Source: Alicyclobacillus acidiphilus NBRC 100859
GTDB taxonomy: Bacteria > Bacillota > Bacilli > Alicyclobacillales > Alicyclobacillaceae
Reading direction: 5' to 3'
Length of the DNA stretch: 64,000 nucleotides
NCBI RefSeq assembly: GCF_001544355.1
Contig: NZ_BCQI01000009.1
Coordinates: forward strand, 1 to 64,000
Shown here: in pieces, positions 1 through 9,159 of the stretch
Numbering within the stretch: position 1 is the stretch's first letter
Layout of the letters: the number at the start of each line of letters is the position of its first letter
The notes under the pieces: generated by a model
What the model saw: only the letters and a program-made list of their open reading frames with translations
Database searches by the model: none
What the model was told of the DNA's origin: nothing
Made by a program: the position numbers and the translations under genes

Positions 1-1346
1 TAGATCAAAATCGGGATGCCGACGACAAAGGCGATGAGCGCGGGTAAGCAACTGCCGAAGCCGCTCTGAACGAGCACCTCTCCGCCCATCAAAAACAGGA
101 AAGCGCCACTCGCGAAGGGCAACAGAATGCCAAATATCAAGACCGTGGGACTGTGGAAATGTTTCCTCATAAACCAAGCGGCCGACCAAGCTGTTACACC
201 GTAATAGAAGGCGACCACGATACCAATGTTGGTACTGGCTGCACGGAGGAAGGAGCTTACGCTTGGCGCGAGGTTGATCAGAAATATGCCAATCAGACCG
301 AGTGCGCCGAAGATAAATGTACCAAAATGGGGCGTACGCCAGGTCGGATGAACGCGGGCGAAGATACGCGGAAACACGCTGTCGCGCGCCATGTCGAAGG
401 CGACACGAACCGCTGGGAACAACGCTGTCACAAGAACGGCGACTGTGGATGAAATGACACACAGAATCATGATGTCATTCCAAGGCCGCGGAACGATTTG
501 CAGGGCAAAGTAGTTCAGAATATCGTCTTGATGGTTGGCGATCTCTTTTTCAGGCAGCAACATCTGCAACGAAATGGACATAATCGCGAACACCAGCAAG
601 AGTCCGAATGTACTTGCAATACTTGCGATGCCTGGATTCACGCGGGCATCTTTGGACTCTTCACCCAAGCTCGTGATCGAATCGAATCCCCAGTAAAAGA
701 AGATGGCGATGGTCGCCCCTCCTGCGAATGCGGAAAAGCTGCCGTGGAACGTAAACCAGTGGAATGAAAATGAATGCGATCCGAGAGGATGCGTCGTGAT
801 CACGCGGCAGATCCCGATGACCGCAAATACGAGCAGCGCACCATACTCAATCAACAACAGGATGGATTGGAAACGCGCCGAAATTTGCATCCCCCTGACT
901 GTTAAAAAGACCACCAGCAGGAACCATACCGCGGACACCAGCGATACGGCGAGCTGGTTGTTCGCCCATGCCGGGTTGAACAAATCCAACGTATACGTGC
1001 CTGATGGGACGGAACCGGTGACCAAAAAAATGAGATTGGCGGCCACGATTGACCAGCCAACCATGTAGCCGATGTATCGATTGAACGTGCCACTCACCCA
1101 TTTGTAGATGCCTCCGGCACTCGGCCCGTAGTATCGGTTCAAGTAGTAAAAACCGCACGCCACGCCGAGCATGGGGATGAAAGAAAACACAAGCATGGCC
1201 GGAGACGAGAACCCTACAATGGATATGATGACGCCGAGCGATACCGCCAAAGAATACGCGGGGGCAGTGGACGAGATGCCGAGGATGGTGTTGTCCACAA
1301 TACTGATACTGTCCGCTTTTAATTGAACATCATTTTCTTGATTCAC
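1..1346 (-). CDS. APC-superfamily amino acid permease, C-terminus cut by window edge
   Basis: Membrane transporter predicted to import or exchange amino acids or amines. Reading the minus strand from 1346 gives a continuous frame of about 448 codons to the window edge with at least ten hydrophobic segments. The N-terminus has the family pattern of a short cytoplasmic tail, then ISSTAPAYSLAVSLG, which matches the glycine/serine-rich first helix of APC proteins, followed by GPSAGGIYKWV. The start is uncertain: GTG at 1346 has a GGAG 11 bases upstream, and an in-frame GTG at 1358 is also possible. It is divergent from the sugar importer, with a 200-base region between them. The substrate cannot be told from sequence. 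The missing part is only the last segment. Confidence 0.88.
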   Translation of the reverse strand, partial: MNQENDVQLKADSISIVDNTILGISSTAPAYSLAVSLGVIISIVGFSSPAMLVFSFIPMLGVACGFYYLNRYYGPSAGGIYKWVSGTFNRYIGYMVGWSIVAANLIFLVTGSVPSGTYTLDLFNPAWANNQLAVSLVSAVWFLLVVFLTVRGMQISARFQSILLLIEYGALLVFAVIGICRVITTHPLGSHSFSFHWFTFHGSFSAFAGGATIAIFFYWGFDSITSLGEESKDARVNPGIASIASTFGLLLVFAIMSISLQMLLPEKEIANHQDDILNYFALQIVPRPWNDIMILCVISSTVAVLVTALFPAVRVAFDMARDSVFPRIFARVHPTWRTPHFGTFIFGALGLIGIFLINLAPSVSSFLRAASTNIGIVVAFYYGVTAWSAAWFMRKHFHSPTVLIFGILLPFASGAFLFLMGGEVLVQSGFGSCLPALIAFVVGIPILI

Positions 1347-1481
1347 CTTGTGATTCACTCCGTGATGACACCTTCGCCTTCTTGTGAATTTCCCAGTGAA
1401 TATTAATACAAGAATCCGTATATTGCACGATGATTTTTGGTGATCGACCCGGTGACCTGCCATTGTTATACAGATTTTATG

Positions 1482-1510
1482 TTGAAACTCATATAATAGT
1501 ATGCTAGTAT
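1482..1510 (+). promoter_or_regulatory. SigA-type promoter of the sugar ABC importer
   Basis: TTGAAA at 1482-1487 and TAGTAT at 1505-1510 are separated by 17 bases, the optimum for a housekeeping promoter. It points to the solute-binding protein gene at 1559 and lies just upstream of the inverted repeat at 1526-1543. Confidence 0.6.
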
Positions 1511-1525
1511 ACAAGACGTTGACTG

Positions 1526-1543
1526 ATTAACGGATTCGTTAAT
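1526..1543. promoter_or_regulatory. Inverted-repeat operator ATTAACG-N4-CGTTAAT
   Basis: Two perfect 7-base arms (ATTAACG and CGTTAAT) flank GATT. The site sits about 15 bases downstream of the predicted -10 box and upstream of the ribosome binding site of the importer operon, where a repressor would block transcription. No regulator gene is adjacent. A related box TTAACGAATTCGTAT overlaps the stop codon at the far end of the operon (4748-4762). Confidence 0.5.
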
Positions 1544-1558
1544 TCGGGAGGGAGCTTT

Positions 1559-2899
1559 ATGATTGGCAGAAAGAAAGCGTATTCAATGGCCGCGGGGGTC
1601 AGTTTAGCGGCGGTTGTTGCACTGGCGGGGTGTGCTACAAGCAGTCCGCAAACGAATAGCACGTCGTCTTCATCTCCGTCTTCGTCTTCGTCGGGAGCGG
1701 CTTCGGTGCAGCAGGAGAACATCACGTTTGCTTGGTGGACGACACCAATCCGCACAAAGATGACGGAGCAAGCCATCGCGCTGTTCGAAAAAAAGTACCC
1801 CAATATCCATGTGACTTCGGAATATGAGCCTTGGAATGGATACTGGACCAAGCTGGCCACGCAAGCGGCTGGCGGTGCTCTTCCTGACGTCATGCAAATG
1901 GACGCGTCGTATCTGAATCAGTACGTGTCGAATGGATCGCTCATGAACTTGACCAAGACGTCCATCAATACGTCGGGGCTGAGTCCGGATGTTGTGGATA
2001 TGGGCAAAGTGAATGGCAAGTTGTATGCGGTGCCTGTGGCAATCAACACCTTTTGCGAGATCGTAAACCCAGCCATATTGAAGAAAGCGGGCATTAGCTT
2101 CAATCCTAACAAGAGTTACACGTGGGATCAGTTTGCCAACATCCTGATTGAAGTGCATAAGAAGTTGCCCAATGTGTACGGTTCGACCGACGATATTTGG
2201 CAAGGTGCGCCTCTCGCGTATTGGGCGAGATCCCACGGCGAATCACTCTTTTCCGCCAATGGCAAGTCCATTGCAATATCCGAGAAAACCCTTGCAGCGT
2301 GGTTCCAGTATTGGCTCAACCTGCAAAACAAGGGCGGGGTCGAGCCGGCTCAGGCGAATGCCGCTTGGGATCACACTGATCCGACCGCGAGCCCGTTTGA
2401 CAAAGGACAAGTCGCATTCACATATGCGTCGATTGGGCAGGACGCGAGCTATCAACAATATCTGGGCAAACCGATTGAGCGCATGATGTTCCCGGATTGG
2501 AACCAGCCGAGCAAGCCAAATATCCTGCATCCGGCTATGTATTGGACCATATCGTCCAAGACGAAGTATCCCGATGCGGCTGAAAAGTTAGTCAATTTCC
2601 TTGAGAACGATCCGCAGGTGTCAAAGATATTCCAGAATGATCGCGGCGTAACCGCGAATTTGAAAAACCGCGCGGCTGACGAAAAGGCGATCGGCGGCGT
2701 GGTCGCCCAGCAGGACAACTTCATGGATAAGGTCGAGAAGGTTTCCAGCGTCGTGCCGCTTGACCCTCCGGCAGCGGGTCAAATCGAGGGAAATCTCCTG
2801 GAGAACATTGGTCAAGAGGTAACGTTCAAGAAACTGACGCCAGATCAGGCAGCAAAGCAGTTCATTCAGCAGGCGAATCAGATTCTGGCCCAAGGATAA
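1559..2899 (+). CDS. Sugar ABC transporter solute-binding lipoprotein (family 1)
   Basis: Extracytoplasmic binding protein of a carbohydrate importer, 446 aa. The N-terminus is a lipoprotein signal: basic MIGRKK, hydrophobic stretch, lipobox LAGC with the acylated Cys at residue 25, then a Ser/Thr/Pro-rich linker (about residues 27-48). The mature part begins ITFAWWTTPIRTKMTEQAIALFEKKYP, typical of family 1 sugar-binding proteins, and includes the LPDVMQMD segment. AGGGAG lies just before the ATG. Two permease genes follow on the same strand, making a MalE-MalF-MalG-like set. No ATPase gene is present, so a shared MsmX-type ATPase elsewhere is expected. The sugar is unknown. Confidence 0.93.
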   Translation: MIGRKKAYSMAAGVSLAAVVALAGCATSSPQTNSTSSSSPSSSSSGAASVQQENITFAWWTTPIRTKMTEQAIALFEKKYPNIHVTSEYEPWNGYWTKLATQAAGGALPDVMQMDASYLNQYVSNGSLMNLTKTSINTSGLSPDVVDMGKVNGKLYAVPVAINTFCEIVNPAILKKAGISFNPNKSYTWDQFANILIEVHKKLPNVYGSTDDIWQGAPLAYWARSHGESLFSANGKSIAISEKTLAAWFQYWLNLQNKGGVEPAQANAAWDHTDPTASPFDKGQVAFTYASIGQDASYQQYLGKPIERMMFPDWNQPSKPNILHPAMYWTISSKTKYPDAAEKLVNFLENDPQVSKIFQNDRGVTANLKNRAADEKAIGGVVAQQDNFMDKVEKVSSVVPLDPPAAGQIEGNLLENIGQEVTFKKLTPDQAAKQFIQQANQILAQG

Positions 2900-2959
2900 A
2901 TCTTGTGGCCCAACCGTGGTACGGGGTCGCCGAGGCCCCGTACTTCAGGAGGTTTTACG

Positions 2960-3889
2960 ATGGGAATATCCATGGGTAACGCGTTAAAGTCAAACGCAGT
3001 GGCTCGTTCCGCCACAAGGCTGGCGAGCAAGAAAAACAAATCTGCTTATGTCTTTATGACGCCGTGGCTGTTGGGCATGCTCTTTCTAACTGCGGGATCC
3101 ATGCTGTTCACTCTATATCTCGCATTTACGAACTATGATCTGCTGACTCCTCCCAAATTTATCGGTGCGGAAAACTTTCGTCAGTTGTGGCAAGACCCTA
3201 ATTTCTGGACGTCCATTCGGGTGACTTTCATCTATGTTGTGGTCTCCGTTCCGATCCGACTCGCGGCCGCATTGCTTGTCGCCACTTTGGTGAACAAGCC
3301 TATTCGCGGGATCGGGATCTATCGGGCGCTGATCTACTTGCCTTCATTGCTCGGCGGGAGCGTCGGCGCGTCCATCGGCTGGAGGACGTTGTTCGATCAA
3401 AACGGTCCCATCAATTCTGTGCTGAGCCTGTTTGGCATCCACGGTCCGGTTTGGCTTGGCAATCCAGTTACCGCAATCATCGTTTTGGTGCTGTTGAGCG
3501 CTTGGCAGTTCGGATCCGAAATGGTTATCTTTTTGGCTGGTCTCAAACAAATTCCGAGCTATCTCAATGAAGCCGCCACCATCGACGGCGCATCCGGCGT
3601 TCAGAGGTATTTTCGAATCACCCTGCCGATGCTTTCACCTATTATCTTCTTTAATCTTCTTATGGGGACCATCTCATCCTTTATGGTGTTCACGCAGGTC
3701 TATGTCATTACTGACGGTGGACCGATGAACTCGACTTTGTTCTATGTTCTATACCTGTACCAACAGGGATTTCAGTACTTCCATATGGGCTATGCCGCCG
3801 CACTGGCTGTCATCTTGCTGATCATCATCGCCCTTTGCTCGGGGTTCATTTTCTTGACATCCAGGTTCTGGGTGAATTACGACGTCTAA
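2960..3889 (+). CDS. Sugar ABC transporter permease, MalF type
   Basis: Inner-membrane permease of the importer, 309 aa with six predicted helices starting at about residue 30 (YVFMTPWLLGMLFL). The EAA loop that docks the ATPase is seen as EAATIDGASGVQRYFRITLP. The ATG at 2960 is chosen because AGGAGG lies 7 bases before it; an upstream in-frame start at 2903 has no such site. It lies 60 bases downstream of the binding-protein gene and 13 bases before the next permease, so the three genes form one operon. Confidence 0.93.
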   Translation: MGISMGNALKSNAVARSATRLASKKNKSAYVFMTPWLLGMLFLTAGSMLFTLYLAFTNYDLLTPPKFIGAENFRQLWQDPNFWTSIRVTFIYVVVSVPIRLAAALLVATLVNKPIRGIGIYRALIYLPSLLGGSVGASIGWRTLFDQNGPINSVLSLFGIHGPVWLGNPVTAIIVLVLLSAWQFGSEMVIFLAGLKQIPSYLNEAATIDGASGVQRYFRITLPMLSPIIFFNLLMGTISSFMVFTQVYVITDGGPMNSTLFYVLYLYQQGFQYFHMGYAAALAVILLIIIALCSGFIFLTSRFWVNYDV

Positions 3890-3902
3890 GGTGGTGTGTG
3901 AG

Positions 3903-4751
3903 GTGCCTTCTACTTCCAAGGCGGGATTGCGACTCGCGATGCGGCACGTGATTCTCATCGTGGTTTCGTTCCTCATGATCTATCCGATTTTGTGGATGTT
4001 CTTCGCATCGTTCAAGCCGGATGACCAAATTTTCTCGACGAGCAATCTCTTCCCAACCACATGGACCTTTGCGCATTATATCGATGGGATCACGGGCAAA
4101 TCAGGCACGAATTTCGGGCCCATGTTCTTGCATTCTCTGGAGATTTCCGTTGTGGTCGTCATTGGATCGCTGTTTAGCTCAGCGCTGACAGGGTTCGCGT
4201 TTGGCAGACTGGAATTCACCGCAAGACGGTTTTTGTTTGGGTTCATGTTGGCGACCATGATGCTTCCGGCTCAGGTCGTGCTGATTCCGCAGTACATTAT
4301 TTTTCACAGACTGAGCCTGATCAACACGTTTGTCCCGTTGATGCTGCCGAGTTTTTTAGGAACAACGCCGTTTTTCATTTATCTGATGGTGCAATTTGTT
4401 CGGGGTATTCCTAAAGATCTCGACGAGGCTGCTGCTATCGACGGATGCAGCACATATCGGCTCTTTGTCTCCGTGATTCTCCCGTTAACCAGGCCTGCGC
4501 TGATTACCATAGCCATCTTCGCCTTCTATTGGACCTGGAACGACTTTTTCAGCCAGACGATTTATCTCAACAATCCAAACTTGTTCACAGTGCCGATTGG
4601 GTTAAACATGTTTATGGACAACATGGGGAATTCGCAGTGGGGTGACCTGTTTGCCATGTCGATTGTATCGGTCATTCCTGTGCTCATCATTTTCATATTC
4701 TTCCAACGATATCTCGTTGAAGGGATCGCAACTCAGGGTCTGAAAGGTTAA
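3903..4751 (+). CDS. Sugar ABC transporter permease, MalG type
   Basis: Second permease of the importer, 282 aa, six helices. The EAA motif reads DEAAAIDGCSTYRLFVSVILPL and the C-terminus ends in GIATQGLKG, both typical of MalG/CUT1 permeases. Start choice: GTG at 3903 has AAGGTGG 8 bases upstream; GTGs at 3891 and 3894 in the same frame overlap that site and are less likely. It ends in a TAA that is part of the box TTAACGAATTCGT. A terminator follows 49 bases later, closing the operon. Confidence 0.92.
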   Translation: MPSTSKAGLRLAMRHVILIVVSFLMIYPILWMFFASFKPDDQIFSTSNLFPTTWTFAHYIDGITGKSGTNFGPMFLHSLEISVVVVIGSLFSSALTGFAFGRLEFTARRFLFGFMLATMMLPAQVVLIPQYIIFHRLSLINTFVPLMLPSFLGTTPFFIYLMVQFVRGIPKDLDEAAAIDGCSTYRLFVSVILPLTRPALITIAIFAFYWTWNDFFSQTIYLNNPNLFTVPIGLNMFMDNMGNSQWGDLFAMSIVSVIPVLIIFIFFQRYLVEGIATQGLKG

Positions 4752-4799
4752 CGAATTCGTATCGAATCACGGGTGCAAGCCAGATCGGGCAAGTACAGA

Positions 4800-4840
4800 C
4801 CAAGGACGCGGAAGACCTAGAACCGTGTCCTTGGTTTTTT
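4800..4840 (+). terminator. Rho-independent terminator of the sugar importer operon
   Basis: CCAAGGAC (4800-4807) pairs with GTCCTTGG (4827-4834), extended inward by CGG/CCG with a G-T wobble, followed directly by six T residues. Confidence 0.85.
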
Positions 4841-5025
4841 CGCTGTCTGATGTTCATAGGATGTGCGAACTTCTCACCTTTTTACCAGTCCTGATAGACT
4901 ATCAAAAGGGGTATAATAATGGTGGAAAAGTATGTTTCTAAATAGCGCTTTGCTTTGGTTGCTTGATACAGCACGAAAGAGAGCGCCTACTCTTTTGAAA
5001 ATACATCGGATAAGGAAGGATTGGG

Positions 5026-6528
5026 ATGAGCAGCGTACAGAAAGCAACGGACGTAATCTTAATTGGTGCTGGCATCATGAGCGCGACGCTCGGAACGTTA
5101 CTGAAAGAGTTGGCACCCGAATGGGAAATCAAAGTGTTTGAGAAACTCGGAAGCGCGGGAGAGGAAAGCTCGAACGAATGGAACAACGCGGGCACGGGAC
5201 ACTCCGCGCTGTGTGAGTTGAACTACACGACCGAGAGACCGGACGGATCCATAGACATTAGTAAGGCGATTAAAATCAATGAGCAGTTCCAATTGTCCAG
5301 ACAGTTTTGGTCTTATCTCGTGAACTCGGACATCATCCGAAATCCGCAGGATTTTATTCGACCCATACCTCACATGAGTCTGGTACAGGGAGAAAAAGAC
5401 GTGGCTTTCTTGAGGAAGCGGTTTGAAGCCTTGTCAAACAGTCCGCTGTTTCAAGGAATGGAGTTCTCCGACGATCCTGACAGACTGAAGGAATGGATTC
5501 CGCTCATCATGGAGGGGCGTACTTCGGACGAACCGATCGCGGCGACGAAGATCGACTCAGGGACGGATGTCAACTTTGGCGCCTTGACACGTATCCTCTT
5601 TGATCACCTGAAGCGTCAAGGTGTCGAAGTCAACTACAGGCATAGTGTCAAGAATATCAAGCGTACGGACGATGGCCTTTGGGAAGTGAAAGTGCTCGAC
5701 ATAGATGGCAGCACTACCGAATCCCACGCGGCCAAATTCGTGTTCATCGGCGCTGGCGGCGGAAGCTTGCCGTTACTGCAAAAGACCGGCATTCCGGAGT
5801 CAAAGCATATTGGAGGGTTCCCGGTCAGTGGACTGTTCTTGGTATGCAAGAATCCGGAAGTCATCGGGCAACACCATGCAAAGGTATACGGAAAGGCGAA
5901 GGTTGGCGCTCCTCCGATGTCTGTTCCGCATCTGGACACCAGATACATCGACAACAAAAAATCGTTGTTGTTTGGGCCGTTTGCCGGGTTTTCTCCGAAG
6001 TTCTTAAAGACCGGTTCCAATTTCGATTTAATCGGTTCCGTCAAACCGAACAACGTCTTCACGATGTTGGCGGCAGGCGTCAAAGAAATGGCGTTAACCA
6101 AATATCTGGTGCAACAAGTGATGTTGTCGAATGAAAAGCGCATCGAAGAATTGCGCGAGTTTATTCCGACGGCCAAGAGTGAAGATTGGGACATGGTCGT
6201 CGCGGGTCAGCGGGTGCAAGTGATCAAGGACACCGAGGACGGCGGCAAAGGCACGCTCCAATTCGGCACAGAGGTCGTTAGCGCGGCCGATGGATCGATC
6301 GCCGCGTTGCTTGGCGCATCTCCCGGCGCTTCGACGGCGGTTCATGTCATGTTGGAAGTATTGGAAAAGTGTTTCCCGCAACAGATGAAGGGGTGGAAAC
6401 CAAAAATCGAAGAGATGATCCCTTCTTATGGCTTGTCGCTCAAGGACAATCCGGAATTGTTCGAAGAGATTCACGCTTCAACCGCCGAAACGCTTGGTCT
6501 TAGTGAGAAAGAACTGGCCTATAGCTAA
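5026..6528 (+). CDS. mqo: Malate:quinone oxidoreductase
   Basis: FAD-dependent, membrane-associated enzyme that oxidises malate to oxaloacetate and passes electrons to quinone, linking the citric acid cycle to respiration. It has 500 aa, the normal length. The dinucleotide-binding motif [10 protein letters not shown] is at residues 13-22, followed by the Mqo-typical [29 protein letters not shown] and [13 protein letters not shown] blocks, and a C-terminal [25 protein letters not shown] precedes the ATG. A TATAAT at 4912-4917 may be its -10 box but the -35 is weak. The esterase gene follows after 32 bases and may be co-transcribed. Confidence 0.96.
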   Translation: MSSVQKATDVILIGAGIMSATLGTLLKELAPEWEIKVFEKLGSAGEESSNEWNNAGTGHSALCELNYTTERPDGSIDISKAIKINEQFQLSRQFWSYLVNSDIIRNPQDFIRPIPHMSLVQGEKDVAFLRKRFEALSNSPLFQGMEFSDDPDRLKEWIPLIMEGRTSDEPIAATKIDSGTDVNFGALTRILFDHLKRQGVEVNYRHSVKNIKRTDDGLWEVKVLDIDGSTTESHAAKFVFIGAGGGSLPLLQKTGIPESKHIGGFPVSGLFLVCKNPEVIGQHHAKVYGKAKVGAPPMSVPHLDTRYIDNKKSLLFGPFAGFSPKFLKTGSNFDLIGSVKPNNVFTMLAAGVKEMALTKYLVQQVMLSNEKRIEELREFIPTAKSEDWDMVVAGQRVQVIKDTEDGGKGTLQFGTEVVSAADGSIAALLGASPGASTAVHVMLEVLEKCFPQQMKGWKPKIEEMIPSYGLSLKDNPELFEEIHASTAETLGLSEKELAYS

Positions 6529-6560
6529 TCATTCATCGCTGACGATGTGGAGGACGGAGA

Positions 6561-7688
6561 ATGCCAATCTCACGAGCGTTGCAAACGTATTCCTTGGCCG
6601 ATCTCGATCATGTCAAGGTACTCGGACGAACGACGGGATCGCTGACGCCGTTGACGCTGTTTTGGACGGCGAGCGGGATCGAACTGAATGTCGATGGGTC
6701 AGAGCTTTGGATCGAGGTTGAGGCGGACTATGGGCAGTATGAGCCGTGGATCGCCATGTTGAACAACGGCGCGTTGGTGTCCCGACAAATGCTGACGGCC
6801 GGAAGACAGTGGCTTTGCGTCTTCCGCGGCATGAATCCAGACAATGTGAAGCATGTCCGCATTGTTAAAGAACTGCAGGCAATGAGCGGCGATCCCGACT
6901 GTTTGCTGCAAATCCATGGCGTGAAGTGCGACGGCGCGTTTTTTCCGGTCGAAGAGAGGCCGCTCAAGATTGAATTCATCGGCGACAGCATCACGTCCGG
7001 AGAGGGGGCTGTTGGCGCGAAGGCGGAGAGCGATTGGATCCCGATGTGGTTCAGCGCCGTCCACAGCTACCCAGAAATGACGGCCAACGAATTGAACGCG
7101 GAGTATCGTGTGATTTCACAATCCGGATGGGGGGTACTCACGAGTTGGGACAACAATCCCAACGCGAATATCCCAGATGGTTACGAGAAAGTATGCGGTC
7201 TGTTGTCGGGAACGCGCAATCAGGCTCTCGGCGCGTTGGACGCGTACGACTTCACGTTGTGGCAGCCGGATGTCGTGATTGTCAATCTGGGGACGAATGA
7301 CGCGGGCGCGTTCCACAATCCTGCATGGATCGATCCGGTTACTGGAGAAGCGTACAAGCAACGTCTCCATGAAGATGGGACGTACTGTGAAGAGGACTTG
7401 GGAAAGTTCGTGGCTGCGGCAGAGCGGTTTTTGGTCAAATTGCGGGCCTGCAACCAGCATGCTCATATTGTCTGGGCCTACGGTATGATTGGCATTCCGC
7501 TGATGCCGGCGATTTATCGGGCCGTGGATCGGTATCAGCAGAAGACGGGAGATCGGAGAGTCTCCGTGTTTCAACTGCCCAACACGACAGCCGAGACGGT
7601 GGGAGCTCGCAACCATCCTGGTACTCTCGCCCATCAAAAGGCCGCGTCCGAATTGGCTGATTATATCAGGACGATATTGGGCGTGTAG
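6561..7688 (+). CDS. SGNH/GDSL hydrolase with CE2-like N-terminal domain
   Basis: Probable carbohydrate deacetylase or related esterase, 375 aa, no signal peptide so cytoplasmic. Residues about 1-130 look like the jelly-roll domain of family CE2 esterases (LFWTASGIELNVDG). The catalytic domain has GDSITSG with Ser143, GTNDAGAF (block III) and NHPGTLAH with His352. The Asp three residues before the His of classical SGNH enzymes is Ala here, as in CE2 enzymes that work with a Ser-His dyad. GGAGG lies upstream of the ATG. Being just downstream of mqo suggests co-transcription but no shared pathway. The substrate is not known. Confidence 0.85.
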   Translation: MPISRALQTYSLADLDHVKVLGRTTGSLTPLTLFWTASGIELNVDGSELWIEVEADYGQYEPWIAMLNNGALVSRQMLTAGRQWLCVFRGMNPDNVKHVRIVKELQAMSGDPDCLLQIHGVKCDGAFFPVEERPLKIEFIGDSITSGEGAVGAKAESDWIPMWFSAVHSYPEMTANELNAEYRVISQSGWGVLTSWDNNPNANIPDGYEKVCGLLSGTRNQALGALDAYDFTLWQPDVVIVNLGTNDAGAFHNPAWIDPVTGEAYKQRLHEDGTYCEEDLGKFVAAAERFLVKLRACNQHAHIVWAYGMIGIPLMPAIYRAVDRYQQKTGDRRVSVFQLPNTTAETVGARNHPGTLAHQKAASELADYIRTILGV

Positions 7689-7761
7689 TGTGAACCGGGT
7701 TCAAGGAAACAACCCCTTCGCGAAACTGGAAGGGGTCGTCCTGTGTGATTGCATGAACCTG

Positions 7762-7935
7762 CTAACGGCCTCCATAAAACCAGTTTGAACTCAGGTGAAC
7801 AAATTCCTGCCACTCCAGCAGCACAAACAAAACTGCCAACGCGATGACTGCGATGACGGCGACTTTGGCGGGGGATCGCCGTTTTCTGTCTTTGACCTTG
7901 TCTGTGGTGTCATATCTGCTCTTGTCCATGTGCAT
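7762..7935 (-). CDS. Small single-pass membrane protein, hypothetical
   Basis: 57 codons from ATG at 7935. The N-terminal half is strongly basic (KVKDRKRRSPAK) and is followed by one hydrophobic helix (VAVIAVIALAVLFVLLEW) and a short tail ending NWFYGGR, a layout expected of a real N-in membrane peptide. Alternative starts are GTG at 7953 and ATG at 7929; none has a strong ribosome binding site. It is divergent from dppA, 65 bases away. I do not recognise a family. Confidence 0.5.
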   Translation of the reverse strand: MHMDKSRYDTTDKVKDRKRRSPAKVAVIAVIALAVLFVLLEWQEFVHLSSNWFYGGR

Positions 7936-8000
7936 AGGATGTCCAATGCGCACGTGGATATGATAGTTGCACAGTCTTCGACTGAAGGGAGCATTTTTCC

Positions 8001-8849
8001 ATGAAGATATTTATTTCTGCTGACATCGAGGGCGTTTCGGGCGTAGCGACGAATGTCCAACTTACCAAGGAGGGCGAGTACCAACGCTTTCGGCGGCTGT
8101 ACACACAAGATGTCAATGCGGCCATCGCGGGGGCGTTTGATGGCGGGGCCACCGAAGTGGTTGTGGCTGACGGCCATGGCAATATGTCGAATATCCTCAT
8201 TGAGGAGTTGGACGATCGCGCCGTCCTCATCAGCGGCAACAATCGCGTGATGTGCCAACTGGAAGGTCTCGACGAGTCCTATGACGGTCTGTTCTTTGTC
8301 GGGCACCATGGACGGGAAGGCGGAGATGTGCGTGCGGTCATCAACCACACGCTTGCGGGCATCTGCGTCAGCGAACTCAAAGTGAATGGAACAGTCTTGG
8401 GTGAAACTCAACTGAATGCCAGAGTCGCAGGCCAGTTTGGGGTTCCAGCCCTATTCATCTCAGGTGACGACGCGTATGTGGAAGAGGTAAAGCGCGACCT
8501 GCCGCATATTGAGGCAGCGATCGTCAAGTGGGGCATCGACAGATATTCGGCCAAATTGCTGCCACCCGCAAAGGCGCAGCAGATCATTCGCGAAAAAGCC
8601 AAAGCGGCGATGGGGCTGATTGGCACAGCGAAGCCCAAACGGCTGGATGGCCAGGTAACCTTTGAGGTCACATTCAAGAATACGGCTCAAGCGCACATGA
8701 CGACGACGATCCCGCTCATCGAGCAGACATCGCCGACCACCATACGATTCACGACTGCGGATATGGTGACCGGATACAAACTGTTCTGGGGCTGCGTCAT
8801 CATCGCCATGACTGCGACGAATGGCGTCCTGAGCGCTGCAAACGCTTGA
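8001..8849 (+). CDS. dppA: D-aminopeptidase, M55 family
   Basis: Zinc-dependent peptidase of the DppA family, which in Bacillus subtilis removes N-terminal D-amino acids from short peptides, thought to help reuse cell-wall peptides. It has 282 aa, normal length, and is cytoplasmic. The metal-binding residues of the family are visible: DIEG (Asp8, Glu10), ADGHGN (His60), GHHGR (His104) and GETQLNA (Glu133 region), plus VINHTL. The ATG at 8001 begins the conserved MKIFISADIEGVSG. It stands alone here, without the dpp permease genes with which it is linked in B. subtilis. Confidence 0.94.
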   Translation: MKIFISADIEGVSGVATNVQLTKEGEYQRFRRLYTQDVNAAIAGAFDGGATEVVVADGHGNMSNILIEELDDRAVLISGNNRVMCQLEGLDESYDGLFFVGHHGREGGDVRAVINHTLAGICVSELKVNGTVLGETQLNARVAGQFGVPALFISGDDAYVEEVKRDLPHIEAAIVKWGIDRYSAKLLPPAKAQQIIREKAKAAMGLIGTAKPKRLDGQVTFEVTFKNTAQAHMTTTIPLIEQTSPTTIRFTTADMVTGYKLFWGCVIIAMTATNGVLSAANA

Positions 8850-8917
8850 TGGAATTCGTCATGGCTGGGAAAGCTAATCTCCGACACGCAACCTATCAAA
8901 GGTAAGGAGGAGCAGCC

Positions 8918-9043
8918 ATGGCGGAGGCGAAAGCGGGCCGGTTGTCGCACGTCGACGTATTTCACAAGTACGGCCGCGATATTCTGCGAAGTGAGCCAGA
9001 CGGAATCAAGGAAAACAACCTGGATGAATTGCCCGAGTTTTGA
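8918..9043 (+). CDS. 41-aa hypothetical protein
   Basis: An ATG preceded by AAGGAGGAGCAGCC (a near-perfect ribosome binding site with good spacing) opens 41 codons beginning MAEAKAGRLSHVDVFHKYG and ending ELPEF. The peptide is charged and soluble, with no hydrophobic segment. It lies 68 bases after dppA and 116 bases before the HD-GYP gene. The strong ribosome binding site is the main argument that it is translated; it could also be the start of a decayed longer gene. I do not recognise it. Confidence 0.45.
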   Translation: MAEAKAGRLSHVDVFHKYGRDILRSEPDGIKENNLDELPEF

Positions 9044-9159
9044 CAGATAGTTCGACAAACATCGACCTCTTCCCATGGTTAACCAAAGGATTTCGTCCAT
9101 CCGTAGTCAAATGAAACAAGTTGGCGGCTTCGGCAGCGGAATGGACGAGGAGGATCATC

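Noticed and set aside
153-1158. Several plus- and minus-strand frames of 60-120 codons
   Set aside because: They overlap the minus-strand permease, which has strong hydrophobic periodicity and family motifs; the others are shadows.
7713-7736. Terminator after the SGNH hydrolase
   Set aside because: CCCCTTC/GAAGGGG forms a stem but no T run follows on the plus strand.
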